Positions 1-9,152 of a stretch of DNA of 64,000 nucleotides are shown here, piece after piece. Origin of the DNA: JAZKHT01 sp040385245 (lineage in GTDB: Bacteria > Pseudomonadota > Alphaproteobacteria > Rhodobacterales > Rhodobacteraceae); NCBI GenBank assembly GCA_040385245.1, contig JAZKHT010000006.1, positions 116,069-180,068 on the forward strand. The letters are read 5' to 3'. Position 1 is the stretch's first letter, and every line of letters starts with the position of its first letter. Below the pieces are notes generated by a model. The model did no database searches. It saw only the letters and a program-made list of their open reading frames with translations, and was not told the DNA's origin. A program made the translations under genes and the position numbers.

Positions 1-1415
1 CCAGTGCTACCTTTCTTGTGTCGCTGTTCCTGCTGGCCGGTTTCGACGCCGCCGACACCGGCTTTCAGTTCGTCGAGGAATACGACTGGATCTTGGGCCT
101 GAAGTACAAGATGGGCGTCGACGGGATTTCGATCCTGTTCGTGCTGCTGACCACCTTCCTGATGCCGATCACCATCGCCGCCTGCTGGGAGGTGGAGACG
201 CGCGTCAAGGAATACATGATCGCCTTTCTTGTGCTGGAAAGCCTGATGCTGGGCGTGTTCTGCGCGCTGGACCTTGTGCTGTTCTACCTGTTCTTCGAGG
301 CGGGCCTGATCCCGATGTTCCTGATCATCGGCATCTGGGGCGGCAAGGAACGCATCTACGCGGCGTTCAAGTTCTTTCTCTATACCTTCCTTGGGTCGGT
401 GCTGATGCTGGTCGCGATGATCGCGATGTATATGGATGCGGGCACCACGGATATTCCCGCGCTGCTCGCCCATTCCTTTGCGTCGGACGATTTCTTTGTG
501 CTGGGCTTTCACATCGTCGGCGGTCTGCAAACCCTGCTGTGGCTGGCGTTCTTTGCCAGCTTTGCGGTCAAGATGCCGATGTGGCCGGTGCACACATGGT
601 TGCCCGATGCCCACGTTCAGGCCCCGACCGCCGGATCGGTGGTTCTGGCGGCGATCCTGCTGAAGATGGGGGGCTACGGCTTCCTGCGGTTCAGCCTGCC
701 GATGTTCCCGATAGCGTCCGATCTGCTGGCACCCTTGGTGTTCTGGATGTCGGCCATCGCCATCGTCTACACCTCGTTGGTCGCACTGGCGCAGCAGGAC
801 ATGAAAAAGCTGATCGCCTATTCGTCGGTGGCCCATATGGGGTATGTGACGATGGGCATCTTTACCGCCAATCAACAGGGTGTGGATGGCGCGATTTTCC
901 AGATGATCAGCCACGGCTTCATCTCGGGTGCGTTGTTCCTGTGCGTGGGTGTGATCTACGACCGGATGCACACCCGCGACATCGACGCCTATGGCGGCCT
1001 TGTGAACCGGATGCCCGCCTATGCCTTGGTCTTCATGTTCTTCACCATGGCCAACGTCGGCCTGCCGGGCACGTCCGGGTTCGTGGGCGAATTTCTGGTG
1101 CTGATGGGGATATTCCAGGTCAACACCTGGGTGGCGGCGGTTGCGACCAGCGGCGTGATCCTGTCGGCGGCCTATGCGCTGTGGCTGTATCGCCGGGTGG
1201 TTTTTGGTGACCTGATCAAAGAGGCACTGAAAACCATCACCGACATGTCGGCGCGTGAACGGGCGATCTTTGCGCCGCTGATTGCCATGACCTTGCTGCT
1301 CGGCGTCTACCCCAGCCTTGTGACCGACATCATCGGCCCGTCGGTGGGTGCCCTTGTTTCTGACTATCAGGCCGCGATCCCCGCTGATGGGGCAACGCAA
1401 CTGGCCCTGCACTGA
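1..1415 (+). CDS. nuoM: NADH-quinone oxidoreductase subunit M (5' end cut by window)
   Basis: This is an antiporter-like membrane subunit of respiratory complex I, which couples quinone reduction to proton pumping in the inner membrane. The reading frame is open from base 3 with no start codon of its own in context, so the true start lies upstream. The GTG at 18 is internal, because the residues before it still read like NuoM. About 470 residues are visible and the family has about 510. The carboxylate in the FFEAG helix (near base 297) and the lysine of AVKMPMW (near base 570) match the conserved charged residues of the proton channel, followed by the HTWLPDAH stretch. nuoN follows after 12 bases. 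Confidence 0.97.
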   Translation, partial: SATFLVSLFLLAGFDAADTGFQFVEEYDWILGLKYKMGVDGISILFVLLTTFLMPITIAACWEVETRVKEYMIAFLVLESLMLGVFCALDLVLFYLFFEAGLIPMFLIIGIWGGKERIYAAFKFFLYTFLGSVLMLVAMIAMYMDAGTTDIPALLAHSFASDDFFVLGFHIVGGLQTLLWLAFFASFAVKMPMWPVHTWLPDAHVQAPTAGSVVLAAILLKMGGYGFLRFSLPMFPIASDLLAPLVFWMSAIAIVYTSLVALAQQDMKKLIAYSSVAHMGYVTMGIFTANQQGVDGAIFQMISHGFISGALFLCVGVIYDRMHTRDIDAYGGLVNRMPAYALVFMFFTMANVGLPGTSGFVGEFLVLMGIFQVNTWVAAVATSGVILSAAYALWLYRRVVFGDLIKEALKTITDMSARERAIFAPLIAMTLLLGVYPSLVTDIIGPSVGALVSDYQAAIPADGATQLALH

Positions 1416-1427
1416 AGGACGATTGAG

Positions 1428-2864
1428 ATGACGCCACAAGATTTCTCCACCGTCCTGCCCGAGGTGCTTTTGTCGCTGTTCGCGATGGCGGCGCTGATGT
1501 TCGGGGCCTACGGCGGCAAGGACAAGACCGCACCCCTGATCAGTTGGGCCACGGCCGGGCTGTTTCTGGCGATGGCGCTGTTCATCGGTCTGGGCGGCGA
1601 GGGTGAGCGCGCGGCCTTTGGCGGCATGTTCATCGACGATCCCTTTGCCCGCTTTGCCAAGGTCACCATCCTGATTTCGGCGGCGGCGGTGCTGGTCATC
1701 AGCCAGGATTACATGATCCGGCGTGACCTGTTGCGCTTTGAATACCCGATCCTGCTGGTGCTGTCGGTCGTCGGCATGATGATGATGGTTTCGGCGGGCG
1801 ACCTGATGGCGCTGTATATGGGGTTGGAGCTGCAATCGCTGGCGCTCTATGTCATCGCCGCCCTCCGCCGCGACAGCGTGAAATCGACCGAGGCTGGGTT
1901 GAAGTACTTTGTCCTTGGCGCGCTGTCGTCGGGGTTGCTGCTCTATGGCGCATCGCTGACCTATGGCTATGCGGGCACGACACTGTTTTCGGGCATCCTG
2001 TCCACCCTTGGGGCCGAGGTTCCGCTGGGGCTGCTGTTCGGTCTGGTGTTCATGCTGGCAGGCTTGGCGTTCAAGATATCCGCCGCGCCGTTCCATATGT
2101 GGACGCCCGATGTTTACGAAGGCTCGCCCACCCCCGTCACCGCCTTCTTTGCCACCGCCCCAAAGGTGGCGGCGATGGCGCTGCTGGCGCGGTTGGTGCA
2201 TGACGCCTTTGGATCGATCCCCGGCGACTGGACCCAGGTTCTGGCGGCGTTGGCGGTTGTGTCGATGTTCCTTGGCGCGGTCGCGGCCATCGGGCAGCGC
2301 GACATCAAGCGTCTGATGGCCTATTCGTCCATCGCGCACATGGGCTATGCGCTGGTCGGTCTGGCATCCGGCACTGCCGAAGGCGTGCAGGCGATGCTGG
2401 TCTATATGGCGATATATGTCACCATGAACGTCGGCACATTCGCCTTCATCATGTCGATGGAACGGGACGGCCGCCCCGTCACCAGCATCGACAGCCTGAA
2501 CCTGTTCTCGAAGCGCGAGCCGCTCAAGGCGCTGGCGATGCTTGTGCTGATGTTCAGCCTTGCGGGCGTGCCGCCGATGGTCGGCTTCTTCGGCAAGTTC
2601 TATGTGCTGAAGGCGGCTGTCGATGCCGACATGGCGTGGCTTGCGCTGCTGGGGGCGGTCGCGTCGGTGATCGGGGCATTCTATTACCTGCGCATCGTGT
2701 TCTACATGTATTTCGGCAAGGAGACCGATGTGCTGGACAGCCGCATGGCCCCGGCGCAATGGGCGATGCTGATGGCGGTGTCCTTGGCGATGGTGCTGGG
2801 GATCGTGAACCTGTTCGGGATCGACCCCATCGCCGCCGTCGCGGCCGAAGCGCTTGTCCGCTGA
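1428..2864 (+). CDS. nuoN: NADH-quinone oxidoreductase subunit N
   Basis: This is the third antiporter-like subunit of complex I, an inner-membrane proton-pumping protein. At 478 residues it has the normal family length and is built almost entirely of hydrophobic helices. The conserved glutamate region reads YMGLELQSL, and the lysine region reads AFKISAAPFHMWTPDVYEG, both typical of NuoN. The ATG start lies just after the nuoM stop, with a GGAC/GAG-rich sequence in front. NuoN is the last gene of the nuo operon in this family, and here the operon runs on into birA with an 11-base overlap. Confidence 0.97.
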   Translation: MTPQDFSTVLPEVLLSLFAMAALMFGAYGGKDKTAPLISWATAGLFLAMALFIGLGGEGERAAFGGMFIDDPFARFAKVTILISAAAVLVISQDYMIRRDLLRFEYPILLVLSVVGMMMMVSAGDLMALYMGLELQSLALYVIAALRRDSVKSTEAGLKYFVLGALSSGLLLYGASLTYGYAGTTLFSGILSTLGAEVPLGLLFGLVFMLAGLAFKISAAPFHMWTPDVYEGSPTPVTAFFATAPKVAAMALLARLVHDAFGSIPGDWTQVLAALAVVSMFLGAVAAIGQRDIKRLMAYSSIAHMGYALVGLASGTAEGVQAMLVYMAIYVTMNVGTFAFIMSMERDGRPVTSIDSLNLFSKREPLKALAMLVLMFSLAGVPPMVGFFGKFYVLKAAVDADMAWLALLGAVASVIGAFYYLRIVFYMYFGKETDVLDSRMAPAQWAMLMAVSLAMVLGIVNLFGIDPIAAVAAEALVR

Positions 2865-3615
2865 CGCGACAGAATGGCCTGCGGGCGTGGCGCGCCACGT
2901 CCTTGCGACCATCGACAGCACCAATGCCGAAGCGGCCCGTCTGGCCCCGACCCTGTCGGGGCCAGCCTGGGTTCTGGCGCTGGAACAAACCGCAGGCCGG
3001 GGGCGGCGGGCGCGGGTCTGGGCCAGCCCGCGTGGCAACTTTCACGCAACCCTTGTTCTGCGTCCGACCGAGGCCGCAGCACAGGTCGCCCTGCGCAGCT
3101 TTGCCGCCGCCCTTGCCCTGCGCGATGCGTTCGTTGCAGTAACGGGGCTGCCCGATGCGTTCCGCCTGAAATGGCCCAATGATGTTTTGCTGAACGGCGG
3201 CAAGGTCGCGGGCATCCTGCTGGAAAGTGCGGGGTCAGGGTCCGGGGTCCAGCACCTGTGCATCGGCATCGGCGTCAACTTGATCGCCGCCCCCGATGCG
3301 ACCCTGATGGAACCGGGCGCGCTGCCCGCCGTCAGCCTGCTGGGCGAAACCGGCCTGCGCGTGACGCCCGAGGCGTTTTTGAACACCCTCGCCCCCGCCT
3401 ATGCGGCGTGGGATGGGACGTTCCTAACCCAAGGATTTGCCCCCTTGCGCGCGGCATGGCTGACCCATGCGGCGCGCTTGGGGCAGGAAATCCGCGCCCG
3501 CACAGGCACCGACACCCGCACCGGCATCTTTGAAACCATCGACGCCACCGGGGCGCTGATCCTGCGCCAATCCACCGGCCCCGTCGCCATACCGGCGGCG
3601 GAGGTGTTCTTTTAG
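2854..3615 (+). CDS. birA: Biotin--[acetyl-CoA-carboxylase] ligase
   Basis: This enzyme activates biotin with ATP and attaches it to the carrier lysine of acetyl-CoA carboxylase. The 253-residue protein has the ligase motif GRGRR at 48-52, KWPND at 106-110 and the GGKVAGILLE segment with K117. It lacks the N-terminal winged helix of the E. coli bifunctional BirA, so it should be a catalytic form only, without repressor function. The TTG at 2854 overlaps the end of nuoN and suggests translational coupling. A GTG ten codons later would also leave an intact catalytic domain. The order nuoN-birA-coaX-rnj is common in alphaproteobacteria. Confidence 0.93.
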   Translation: MSADATEWPAGVARHVLATIDSTNAEAARLAPTLSGPAWVLALEQTAGRGRRARVWASPRGNFHATLVLRPTEAAAQVALRSFAAALALRDAFVAVTGLPDAFRLKWPNDVLLNGGKVAGILLESAGSGSGVQHLCIGIGVNLIAAPDATLMEPGALPAVSLLGETGLRVTPEAFLNTLAPAYAAWDGTFLTQGFAPLRAAWLTHAARLGQEIRARTGTDTRTGIFETIDATGALILRQSTGPVAIPAAEVFF

Positions 3616-3629
3616 AAGGCCCGCGCCCC

Positions 3630-4409
3630 ATGCTTCTTGCGATCGACTGCGGCAATACCAACACGGTCTTTTCGATCTGGAACGGCACCGCCTTTGTCGC
3701 GACATGGCGCATCGCCACCGATCACAAGCGCACGGCGGACGAATATTACACCTGGCTGTCCAGCCTGATGCTGCTGACCCGGATCGACGCCCCGATATCC
3801 GAGGCGATCATCTCGTCAACCGTGCCGCGTGTTGTGTTCAACCTGCGTGTGCTGTGCAACCGCTATTATGAATGCCGCCCCCTTGTGGTGGGCAAGCCGG
3901 AATGCCATCTGCCTGTGAACCCGCGCGTGGATCAGGGCACGACCGTCGGTCCCGACCGTCTGGTGAACACGGTCGCCGGATTTGACCGCCACGGCGGCGA
4001 TCTGATTGTGGTCGATTTCGGCACCGCCACGACGTTTGACGTGGTTGATGTCGATGGGGCCTATGTCGGCGGGGTGATTGCCCCCGGCGTCAACCTGTCG
4101 CTAGAGGCGCTGCATATGGCAGCAGCGGCATTGCCTCACATCGACATCAGCCGCCCCGCACGGGCGATTGGCACGAATACGGTGGCCTGTATGCAATCAG
4201 GCGTGTATTGGGGCTATATCGGGCTTGTGGAGGGCATCGTCCGCGAGGTCCGCAAAGAGCGTGACCGCCCGATGAAAGTTATCGCGACTGGGGGCCTTGC
4301 CTCCCTGTTCGCCCAAGATACCGCGCTATTTGACAGCGTTGAAGATGACCTGACCATGCATGGTCTGGTGCTGATCCATCGCTATAACAAGGAACTGGAA
4401 ACGGAATGA
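3630..4409 (+). CDS. coaX: Type III pantothenate kinase
   Basis: CoaX phosphorylates pantothenate in the first step of coenzyme A synthesis. The 259-residue protein carries the acetate-kinase-fold phosphate loop DCGNTN at 6-11, the pantothenate-binding GPDR at 107-110 and DFGTATTFD at 129-137, all diagnostic of the type III enzyme. It starts 14 bases after birA, and its last four bases overlap the start of the RNase J gene (ATGA), so the genes are probably translated in coupled fashion. Confidence 0.95.
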   Translation: MLLAIDCGNTNTVFSIWNGTAFVATWRIATDHKRTADEYYTWLSSLMLLTRIDAPISEAIISSTVPRVVFNLRVLCNRYYECRPLVVGKPECHLPVNPRVDQGTTVGPDRLVNTVAGFDRHGGDLIVVDFGTATTFDVVDVDGAYVGGVIAPGVNLSLEALHMAAAALPHIDISRPARAIGTNTVACMQSGVYWGYIGLVEGIVREVRKERDRPMKVIATGGLASLFAQDTALFDSVEDDLTMHGLVLIHRYNKELETE

Positions 4410-6079
4410 GCGTCAACCGGCTGATCTACCTTCCCCTCGGCGGTGCCGGGGAGATCGGCATGAACTGCTATGTCTACGGCTATGGCCCTGCCGGAAAGGA
4501 ACGTCTGATCCTTGTCGATCTGGGCGTCACCTTCCCCGACATGGACGGCACACCGGGGGTGGATCTGATCCTGCCCGACATCTCGTGGCTTGAGGCGCGG
4601 CTTGATCGCCTTGACGGGATATTCATCACCCACGCGCACGAGGACCACATCGGCGCGCTTGGCCATCTGTGGCCGCGCCTGCAAAAGCGCGTCTATGCCC
4701 GCCGCTTTACCGCGACCATCGGGCGGTTGAAATTCGAAGAGGCCGGCCTGCCGGTGGACATGATCACCACCGTAATGTCGCGCCCCGAAACGGTCGAGGT
4801 CGGGCCGTTCAAGGTGCAGTTCGTGCCGGTCAGCCACTCGATCCCTGAAAGTGCGGCGCTTGTCATCGACACGCCCGCCGGACGGATCGTGCATTCCGGC
4901 GACTTCAAGCTGGATGCCACGCCGGTTGTGGGCGAAGGCTGGGACGATGCCCGCTTTGCCGGGATTGCCGCCGAACGGCCCGTCAAGGCGCTGATGTGCG
5001 ACAGCACCAACGTGTTTTCGCTGCACGCGGGCCGGTCCGAAGCGACGCTGAAAGAACCGATCCGCGATCTGATCCTTTCGCAGAACGGGATGGTTGTGGC
5101 GACGACCTTCGCGTCCAACGTGGCGCGCCTGAAAACGCTGGCCGAGGCTGCGCGTGCCGCCGACCGGTCGGTCTGCCTTTTGGGCCGCGCGATGAAGCGT
5201 ATGGTGTCGGCGGCACAGCAATCGGGTGTGTTGCCCGATTTCCCGCAGACTGTTTCCCCGGAAGAGGCGCAGGATATTCCGCGCCGCAACCTGATGCTGA
5301 TCGTCACCGGCAGCCAGGGCGAGCGCCGCGCCGCATCGGCGCAACTGTCGCGGGGCAAGTATCTGGGGCTTGAGATGAAAAAGGGCGACATGTTCCTTTT
5401 CTCGTCCAAGACCATTCCGGGCAATGAACGTGATGTCTTGCGCATCATGAACAATTTCTCGGAAATGGGTGTCGATCTGATGGACGACGCCGGGGGGAAA
5501 TACCATGTCTCGGGCCACGCCAACCGGCCCGATCTGGAACATGTCCACCGTCTGTTGCTGCCCGACATGCTGATCCCGATGCATGGCGAACACCGTCACC
5601 TGCGCGAACACGCCCGCATCGGCACCGAGGCCGGAATCATCGCCGAGGTGGTCACCAACGGCACCATGATCGACCTGACCAACGAATCGCCCAAGGTGGT
5701 GGACCGGATCGAAACCGGGCGTCTCTATCTGGACGGGTCGGCCATCATCGGGTCGATGGATGGCGTGGTGCGCGACCGAATCCGCATGGCGCTGAACGGG
5801 CATTGTATGGTGACCGTGATCCTGGACGAAAGCGACGAACCGCTGGGTGAGGCTTGGGTCGAGGTGATGGGCCTGCCCGAAAAGGGCCGCACCGGGGTTC
5901 TGGCCGAAACGCTGGAAACCGAGCTGTCGGAATTCCTGTCCGGCGTTGGCAAAAAGATCCTGCGCGATGACGACAAGCTGGACGAGGCGCTGCGCCGCAT
6001 CGTGCGGCAAGTGTCGATGGAAGAGATCGGCAAAAAGCCCGAAGTGACGGTTGTTGTCAGCCGGTTGCAGCAGGAATAA
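4406..6079 (+). CDS. rnj: Ribonuclease J (metallo-beta-lactamase family)
   Basis: RNase J is a zinc-dependent endo- and 5'-exonuclease that matures and degrades RNA. The 557-residue protein has the metal-binding H-x-H-x-D-H at 76-81 (HAHEDH), followed by the beta-CASP region containing SGHANRPD and PMHGEHRH. It overlaps coaX by four bases. A strong two-way hairpin terminator lies between it and the DEAD-box helicase on the other strand, so two RNA-metabolism genes share one terminator. Length and motifs are normal for the alphaproteobacterial enzyme. Confidence 0.96.
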   Translation: MSVNRLIYLPLGGAGEIGMNCYVYGYGPAGKERLILVDLGVTFPDMDGTPGVDLILPDISWLEARLDRLDGIFITHAHEDHIGALGHLWPRLQKRVYARRFTATIGRLKFEEAGLPVDMITTVMSRPETVEVGPFKVQFVPVSHSIPESAALVIDTPAGRIVHSGDFKLDATPVVGEGWDDARFAGIAAERPVKALMCDSTNVFSLHAGRSEATLKEPIRDLILSQNGMVVATTFASNVARLKTLAEAARAADRSVCLLGRAMKRMVSAAQQSGVLPDFPQTVSPEEAQDIPRRNLMLIVTGSQGERRAASAQLSRGKYLGLEMKKGDMFLFSSKTIPGNERDVLRIMNNFSEMGVDLMDDAGGKYHVSGHANRPDLEHVHRLLLPDMLIPMHGEHRHLREHARIGTEAGIIAEVVTNGTMIDLTNESPKVVDRIETGRLYLDGSAIIGSMDGVVRDRIRMALNGHCMVTVILDESDEPLGEAWVEVMGLPEKGRTGVLAETLETELSEFLSGVGKKILRDDDKLDEALRRIVRQVSMEEIGKKPEVTVVVSRLQQE

Positions 6080-6102
6080 CGCAGCCTTTCAGGCGTAACA
6101 GC

Positions 6103-6136
6103 AAAAAGGCCCCGCAAACTGCGGGGCCTTTGTCTT
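6103..6136. terminator. Bidirectional hairpin terminator
   Basis: A perfect 8-bp stem, GGCCCCGC at 6108-6115 and GCGGGGCC at 6121-6128, encloses a 5-base loop. It is preceded by AAAAA and followed by TTTGTCTTT, so it can end the RNase J transcript on one strand and the helicase transcript on the other. Confidence 0.88.
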
Positions 6137-6155
6137 TGGCGCGGGCTGGTGGTGA

Positions 6156-7853
6156 TCAGCCTTCGGTGCCGTTCGCAACCTCTTCCTCGGGCTCGTCCGG
6201 GGTGGGGGCGGCGAGGCGGAAGCTGCGCAGAATGAAATCGGGCACATGGTCGCCCATGCCGACAACCTGACCGTCGCGGCGGTCGTTGCGATCCCGGCGG
6301 TCATCGCGCCGGTCATCACGGCGGGGTGCATCGCGGGTCGCGTCGCGGGGTGCATCGCGCGCGGTATCCCGCAACGGGTCGCGCGGTTCGTCGCGACGCG
6401 GGCGATCTTCACGAACGGGCCGATCCTCGCGCACTGGCCGATCCTCGCGGACCGACCGATCCTCACGAGAGGGCCGATCCTCACGGGCGGGGCGATCTTC
6501 GCGCGGGGCGCGCGCTGCGGGGGCGGGGGCTGCCACAGCTTCGGCAACCTCGACCACCGCAACCTCTTCGCGCGGGGCACGGGGTGCGCGATCTTCACGA
6601 TCACGCCCGCCACGGCTGCGCGAGCGGCCTGATTTCTCGCCCCGGTCGGACGCGCGGTCAGACCCGCGCGCAGGCGCGTCATCGGCCCCGGCAGCAAGGT
6701 CCAGCCCTTCGGGCATCGTGCCTGCAGGGATCGGCATCTTCACAAGGTTCTGGATGGCGGACAGGTATTTTTCGTCCGACGGCACAGCGATGGTGAACGC
6801 CTTGCCCAAACGGCCCGCGCGGCCCGTGCGGCCGATGCGGTGAACGTAATCCTCGGGGTGGCTCGGCACGTCAAAGTTGAACACATGGCTGACAGCCGGA
6901 ATGTCCAGACCGCGCGCCGCCACGTCCGACGCGATCAGCAAATGAACCGACCCGTCGCGGAACCCGTCCAGCGTGCGGGTACGCACCGACTGATCCAGAT
7001 CGCCGTGAATGGGGGACGCGTTGAAACCATGCTGTTTCAGGGACTTGGCCACCACGTCCACATCCATCTTGCGGTTGCAGAACACGATGGCGTTGGTGCA
7101 GCTTTCGCCCTCGGCCCGGATCAAGGCCCGCAACACGGCGCGCTTTTCGGCAAAGCTGCGGTCCTTGCGGCTGGGGGTGAACTGGAACAGCTTTTGTTCG
7201 ATGGTCAGCGATGCCGTCGCCTGACGCGCCACCTCGATCTTGGCGGGGTTGGTCAGGAAGGTGTTGGTGATCCGCTCGATCTCGGGGGCCATGGTGGCGC
7301 TGAAGAACAGCGTCTGGCGCGTGAACGGCGTCAGTTGGAAGATGCGTTCGATATCGGGGATGAACCCCATGTCCAGCATGCGGTCCGCCTCGTCCACGAC
7401 CATGATCTGAACGCCGGTCAGCAACAGCTTGCCGCGTTCGAAATGATCCAGCAGACGACCGGGCGTCGCGATCAGCACGTCAACGCCGCGGTCGATCAGC
7501 TTGTCCTGTTCGCCAAAGGAAACCCCGCCGATCAGCAGCGCCTTGGTCAGCTTGGTGTGCTTGGCATAGGTTTCGAAGTTTTCGGCAACCTGTGCGGCCA
7601 GTTCGCGCGTGGGCGCCAGAACAAGGCTGCGCGGCATCCGCGCACGGGCCCGACCCTGGCCCAGTAGCGTGATCATCGGCAGCGTAAAGCTGGCGGTCTT
7701 GCCGGTGCCGGTCTGGGCAATGCCCAGCACGTCGCGCCCTTGCAGGGCGTGCGGGATCGCCTCGGCCTGAATGGGGGTGGGGGTTTCGTAGCCGGCTTCG
7801 GCCACGGCTTGCAACACGCGGGGGTCCAGCGCGAGATCAGAGAATTTTGTCAT
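6156..7853 (-). CDS. DEAD-box RNA helicase with arginine-rich disordered tail
   Basis: This is an ATP-dependent RNA-unwinding enzyme of the RhlE/DeaD class. The start at 7853 was chosen because an AGGACG ribosome site precedes it and the Q motif begins at residue 4 (FSDLALDP). The 565-residue protein has motif I AQTGTGKT at 46-53, PTRELAAQ, TPGRLLDH, DEAD (VVDEADRMLD), SAT and HRIGRTGRAGR. The last third, encoded at about 6200-6680, is low-complexity and very rich in Arg, Asp and Glu, with imperfect repeats of a REDRP unit. Such tails bind RNA and can drive condensation in related helicases. A role with the neighbouring RNase J is only inferred. Confidence 0.93.
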   Translation of the reverse strand: MTKFSDLALDPRVLQAVAEAGYETPTPIQAEAIPHALQGRDVLGIAQTGTGKTASFTLPMITLLGQGRARARMPRSLVLAPTRELAAQVAENFETYAKHTKLTKALLIGGVSFGEQDKLIDRGVDVLIATPGRLLDHFERGKLLLTGVQIMVVDEADRMLDMGFIPDIERIFQLTPFTRQTLFFSATMAPEIERITNTFLTNPAKIEVARQATASLTIEQKLFQFTPSRKDRSFAEKRAVLRALIRAEGESCTNAIVFCNRKMDVDVVAKSLKQHGFNASPIHGDLDQSVRTRTLDGFRDGSVHLLIASDVAARGLDIPAVSHVFNFDVPSHPEDYVHRIGRTGRAGRLGKAFTIAVPSDEKYLSAIQNLVKMPIPAGTMPEGLDLAAGADDAPARGSDRASDRGEKSGRSRSRGGRDREDRAPRAPREEVAVVEVAEAVAAPAPAARAPREDRPAREDRPSREDRSVREDRPVREDRPVREDRPRRDEPRDPLRDTARDAPRDATRDAPRRDDRRDDRRDRNDRRDGQVVGMGDHVPDFILRSFRLAAPTPDEPEEEVANGTEG

Positions 7854-7974
7854 CAGCGTCCTAAGGGATGCGGTGTCGGACCGCATGAAAGATTGGGACG
7901 CTGCAATGTCCGGGCGCCCCGGCGTCTTGGCCAAGTCTGGCCTGCGTCGCGCTTATCCGAAAACGCAGGGGGGG

Positions 7975-9027
7975 TCAAGGACGCAGCCAGTTGAACAGCC
8001 CCCACATGCGCCGTGGCAGGTCATCTTCGCACAGGACACTGACCACCCGGCCGTCGCGCGACCCGTCCGGTGCCTGACTTGAAAAATGGTAATCCCACTG
8101 CATCCCGCTGGGTTTGGTCAGAAACCGCATCTGCAAGACATCCCCCGCCTTGTAAACGAACGAATCCTTGCTGAACGGGGCAAGCGAGAATGACCGCAGC
8201 GCCGGGCGATGGCCGATCAGATGATCGCTCAGCGACATCTTCAATTCCTGCGGGCCAAGGCGCAGCAACATGCCCCCCCCGGTTTCCATGGCCTTGACGA
8301 TGATGGCCGCAACCCGGCCCGAGTTTTCGAACGGTGGCAGGGACATCCAAACGTCGTCCGGCGAATATACAGGAACCGAAAGGACGCTGTTGGTAAAATC
8401 CTCGCGCCGCGCACCGGTGAAATCGGACCGGACCACCAGCTTGCCTGTTTTGGCATATAACGGCGCGACATCGGGAACCGGCCCGACCGTATCAATGAAC
8501 GTGCCAAGGGTTTGGGCGACAAAGGTCACCACCTCGCCGTGCGGATTATAGTGATATCCGTCGTGAAAATGCGACGCATCCAGAAACGCAAGGTTGTGCG
8601 CCCGACAGAACTCGGCGGAGATATCATAGGTCTTGAGATTGTAGTGGGATAAAAGCCGCGTCACGGCATCGAAATAGGGACTGCTCGACCGCTCGCTCTC
8701 AGCCGTTTTGACGATCAGGGGAACAAATCGCGCGCCCTTGTCCCGACAAAAGATGATATTCCGTTCAACCGCGCGCAGCAGATCATTCAGTTTGTGTCGA
8801 AACTTGGTAAAGCAGGTTTCGTCACCGGTAGAATAACCCCAAATCACGACGTCATCCGCCGTCAGATCGGCGGCGCGGTTCAGGCGGTAAAATCCCATCA
8901 GGGAATTGGAGGCGGCGACCGATATGTTCTTTGCTACAACGCCGCGTTTTGCCAAGATTTCAATGAATAACGGTGCCCAACCGGTTTTCAGAACACAGTT
9001 GGACCCACCAGAAATATAGATCGTCAC
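7975..9027 (-). CDS. SGNH/GDSL-type hydrolase-like protein, lower GC
   Basis: Function is not certain. Near the N-terminus the protein reads YISGGSN, resembling the SGNH block I serine motif, and later it has DGYHYNPHG, resembling the block V D-x-x-H pair. A serine esterase or acetyl-transfer fold is therefore likely, perhaps acting on polysaccharide, but that is inference. I placed the start at the GTG at 9027 (about 350 residues) because a longer reading from 9096 would run through a hairpin and has no recognisable N-terminus. The adjacent GTG at 9030 is equally possible. The gene is less GC-rich than its neighbours: 66 of 120 bases at 8581-8700 are G or C, against 42 of 60 at 9541-9600 in prfC. 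That fits later acquisition. Confidence 0.65.
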   Translation of the reverse strand: MTIYISGGSNCVLKTGWAPLFIEILAKRGVVAKNISVAASNSLMGFYRLNRAADLTADDVVIWGYSTGDETCFTKFRHKLNDLLRAVERNIIFCRDKGARFVPLIVKTAESERSSSPYFDAVTRLLSHYNLKTYDISAEFCRAHNLAFLDASHFHDGYHYNPHGEVVTFVAQTLGTFIDTVGPVPDVAPLYAKTGKLVVRSDFTGARREDFTNSVLSVPVYSPDDVWMSLPPFENSGRVAAIIVKAMETGGGMLLRLGPQELKMSLSDHLIGHRPALRSFSLAPFSKDSFVYKAGDVLQMRFLTKPSGMQWDYHFSSQAPDGSRDGRVVSVLCEDDLPRRMWGLFNWLRP

Positions 9028-9056
9028 CACAAATACCCAACTGTTTATACACCGTG

Positions 9057-9089
9057 GTTTTGGACCCGCGCGCCGCACGGGTCCAAGCC
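9057..9089. other. Hairpin between prfC and the SGNH-like gene
   Basis: A 9-bp inverted repeat, TTGGACCCG at 9060-9068 and CGGGTCCAA at 9078-9086, lies just downstream of prfC on the minus strand. It has no run of T on either strand, so it may be a transcript end stabilised by structure or an attenuator ahead of the next gene. Confidence 0.5.
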
Positions 9090-9152
9090 GTGTCAAAGAT
9101 TGATGATGTCCAACGGCAAGTCAACCTGTTCGGGTCGCAAACTGGCCGGCGG

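Noticed and set aside
18..18. GTG at 18 as the start of nuoM
   Set aside because: Residues before it, from base 3, still match NuoM, so the true start is outside the window.
4382..6010. A 542-residue open frame on the minus strand opposite RNase J
   Set aside because: High GC at third positions makes long open frames on the other strand; the protein has no recognisable domain and the plus-strand gene is certain.
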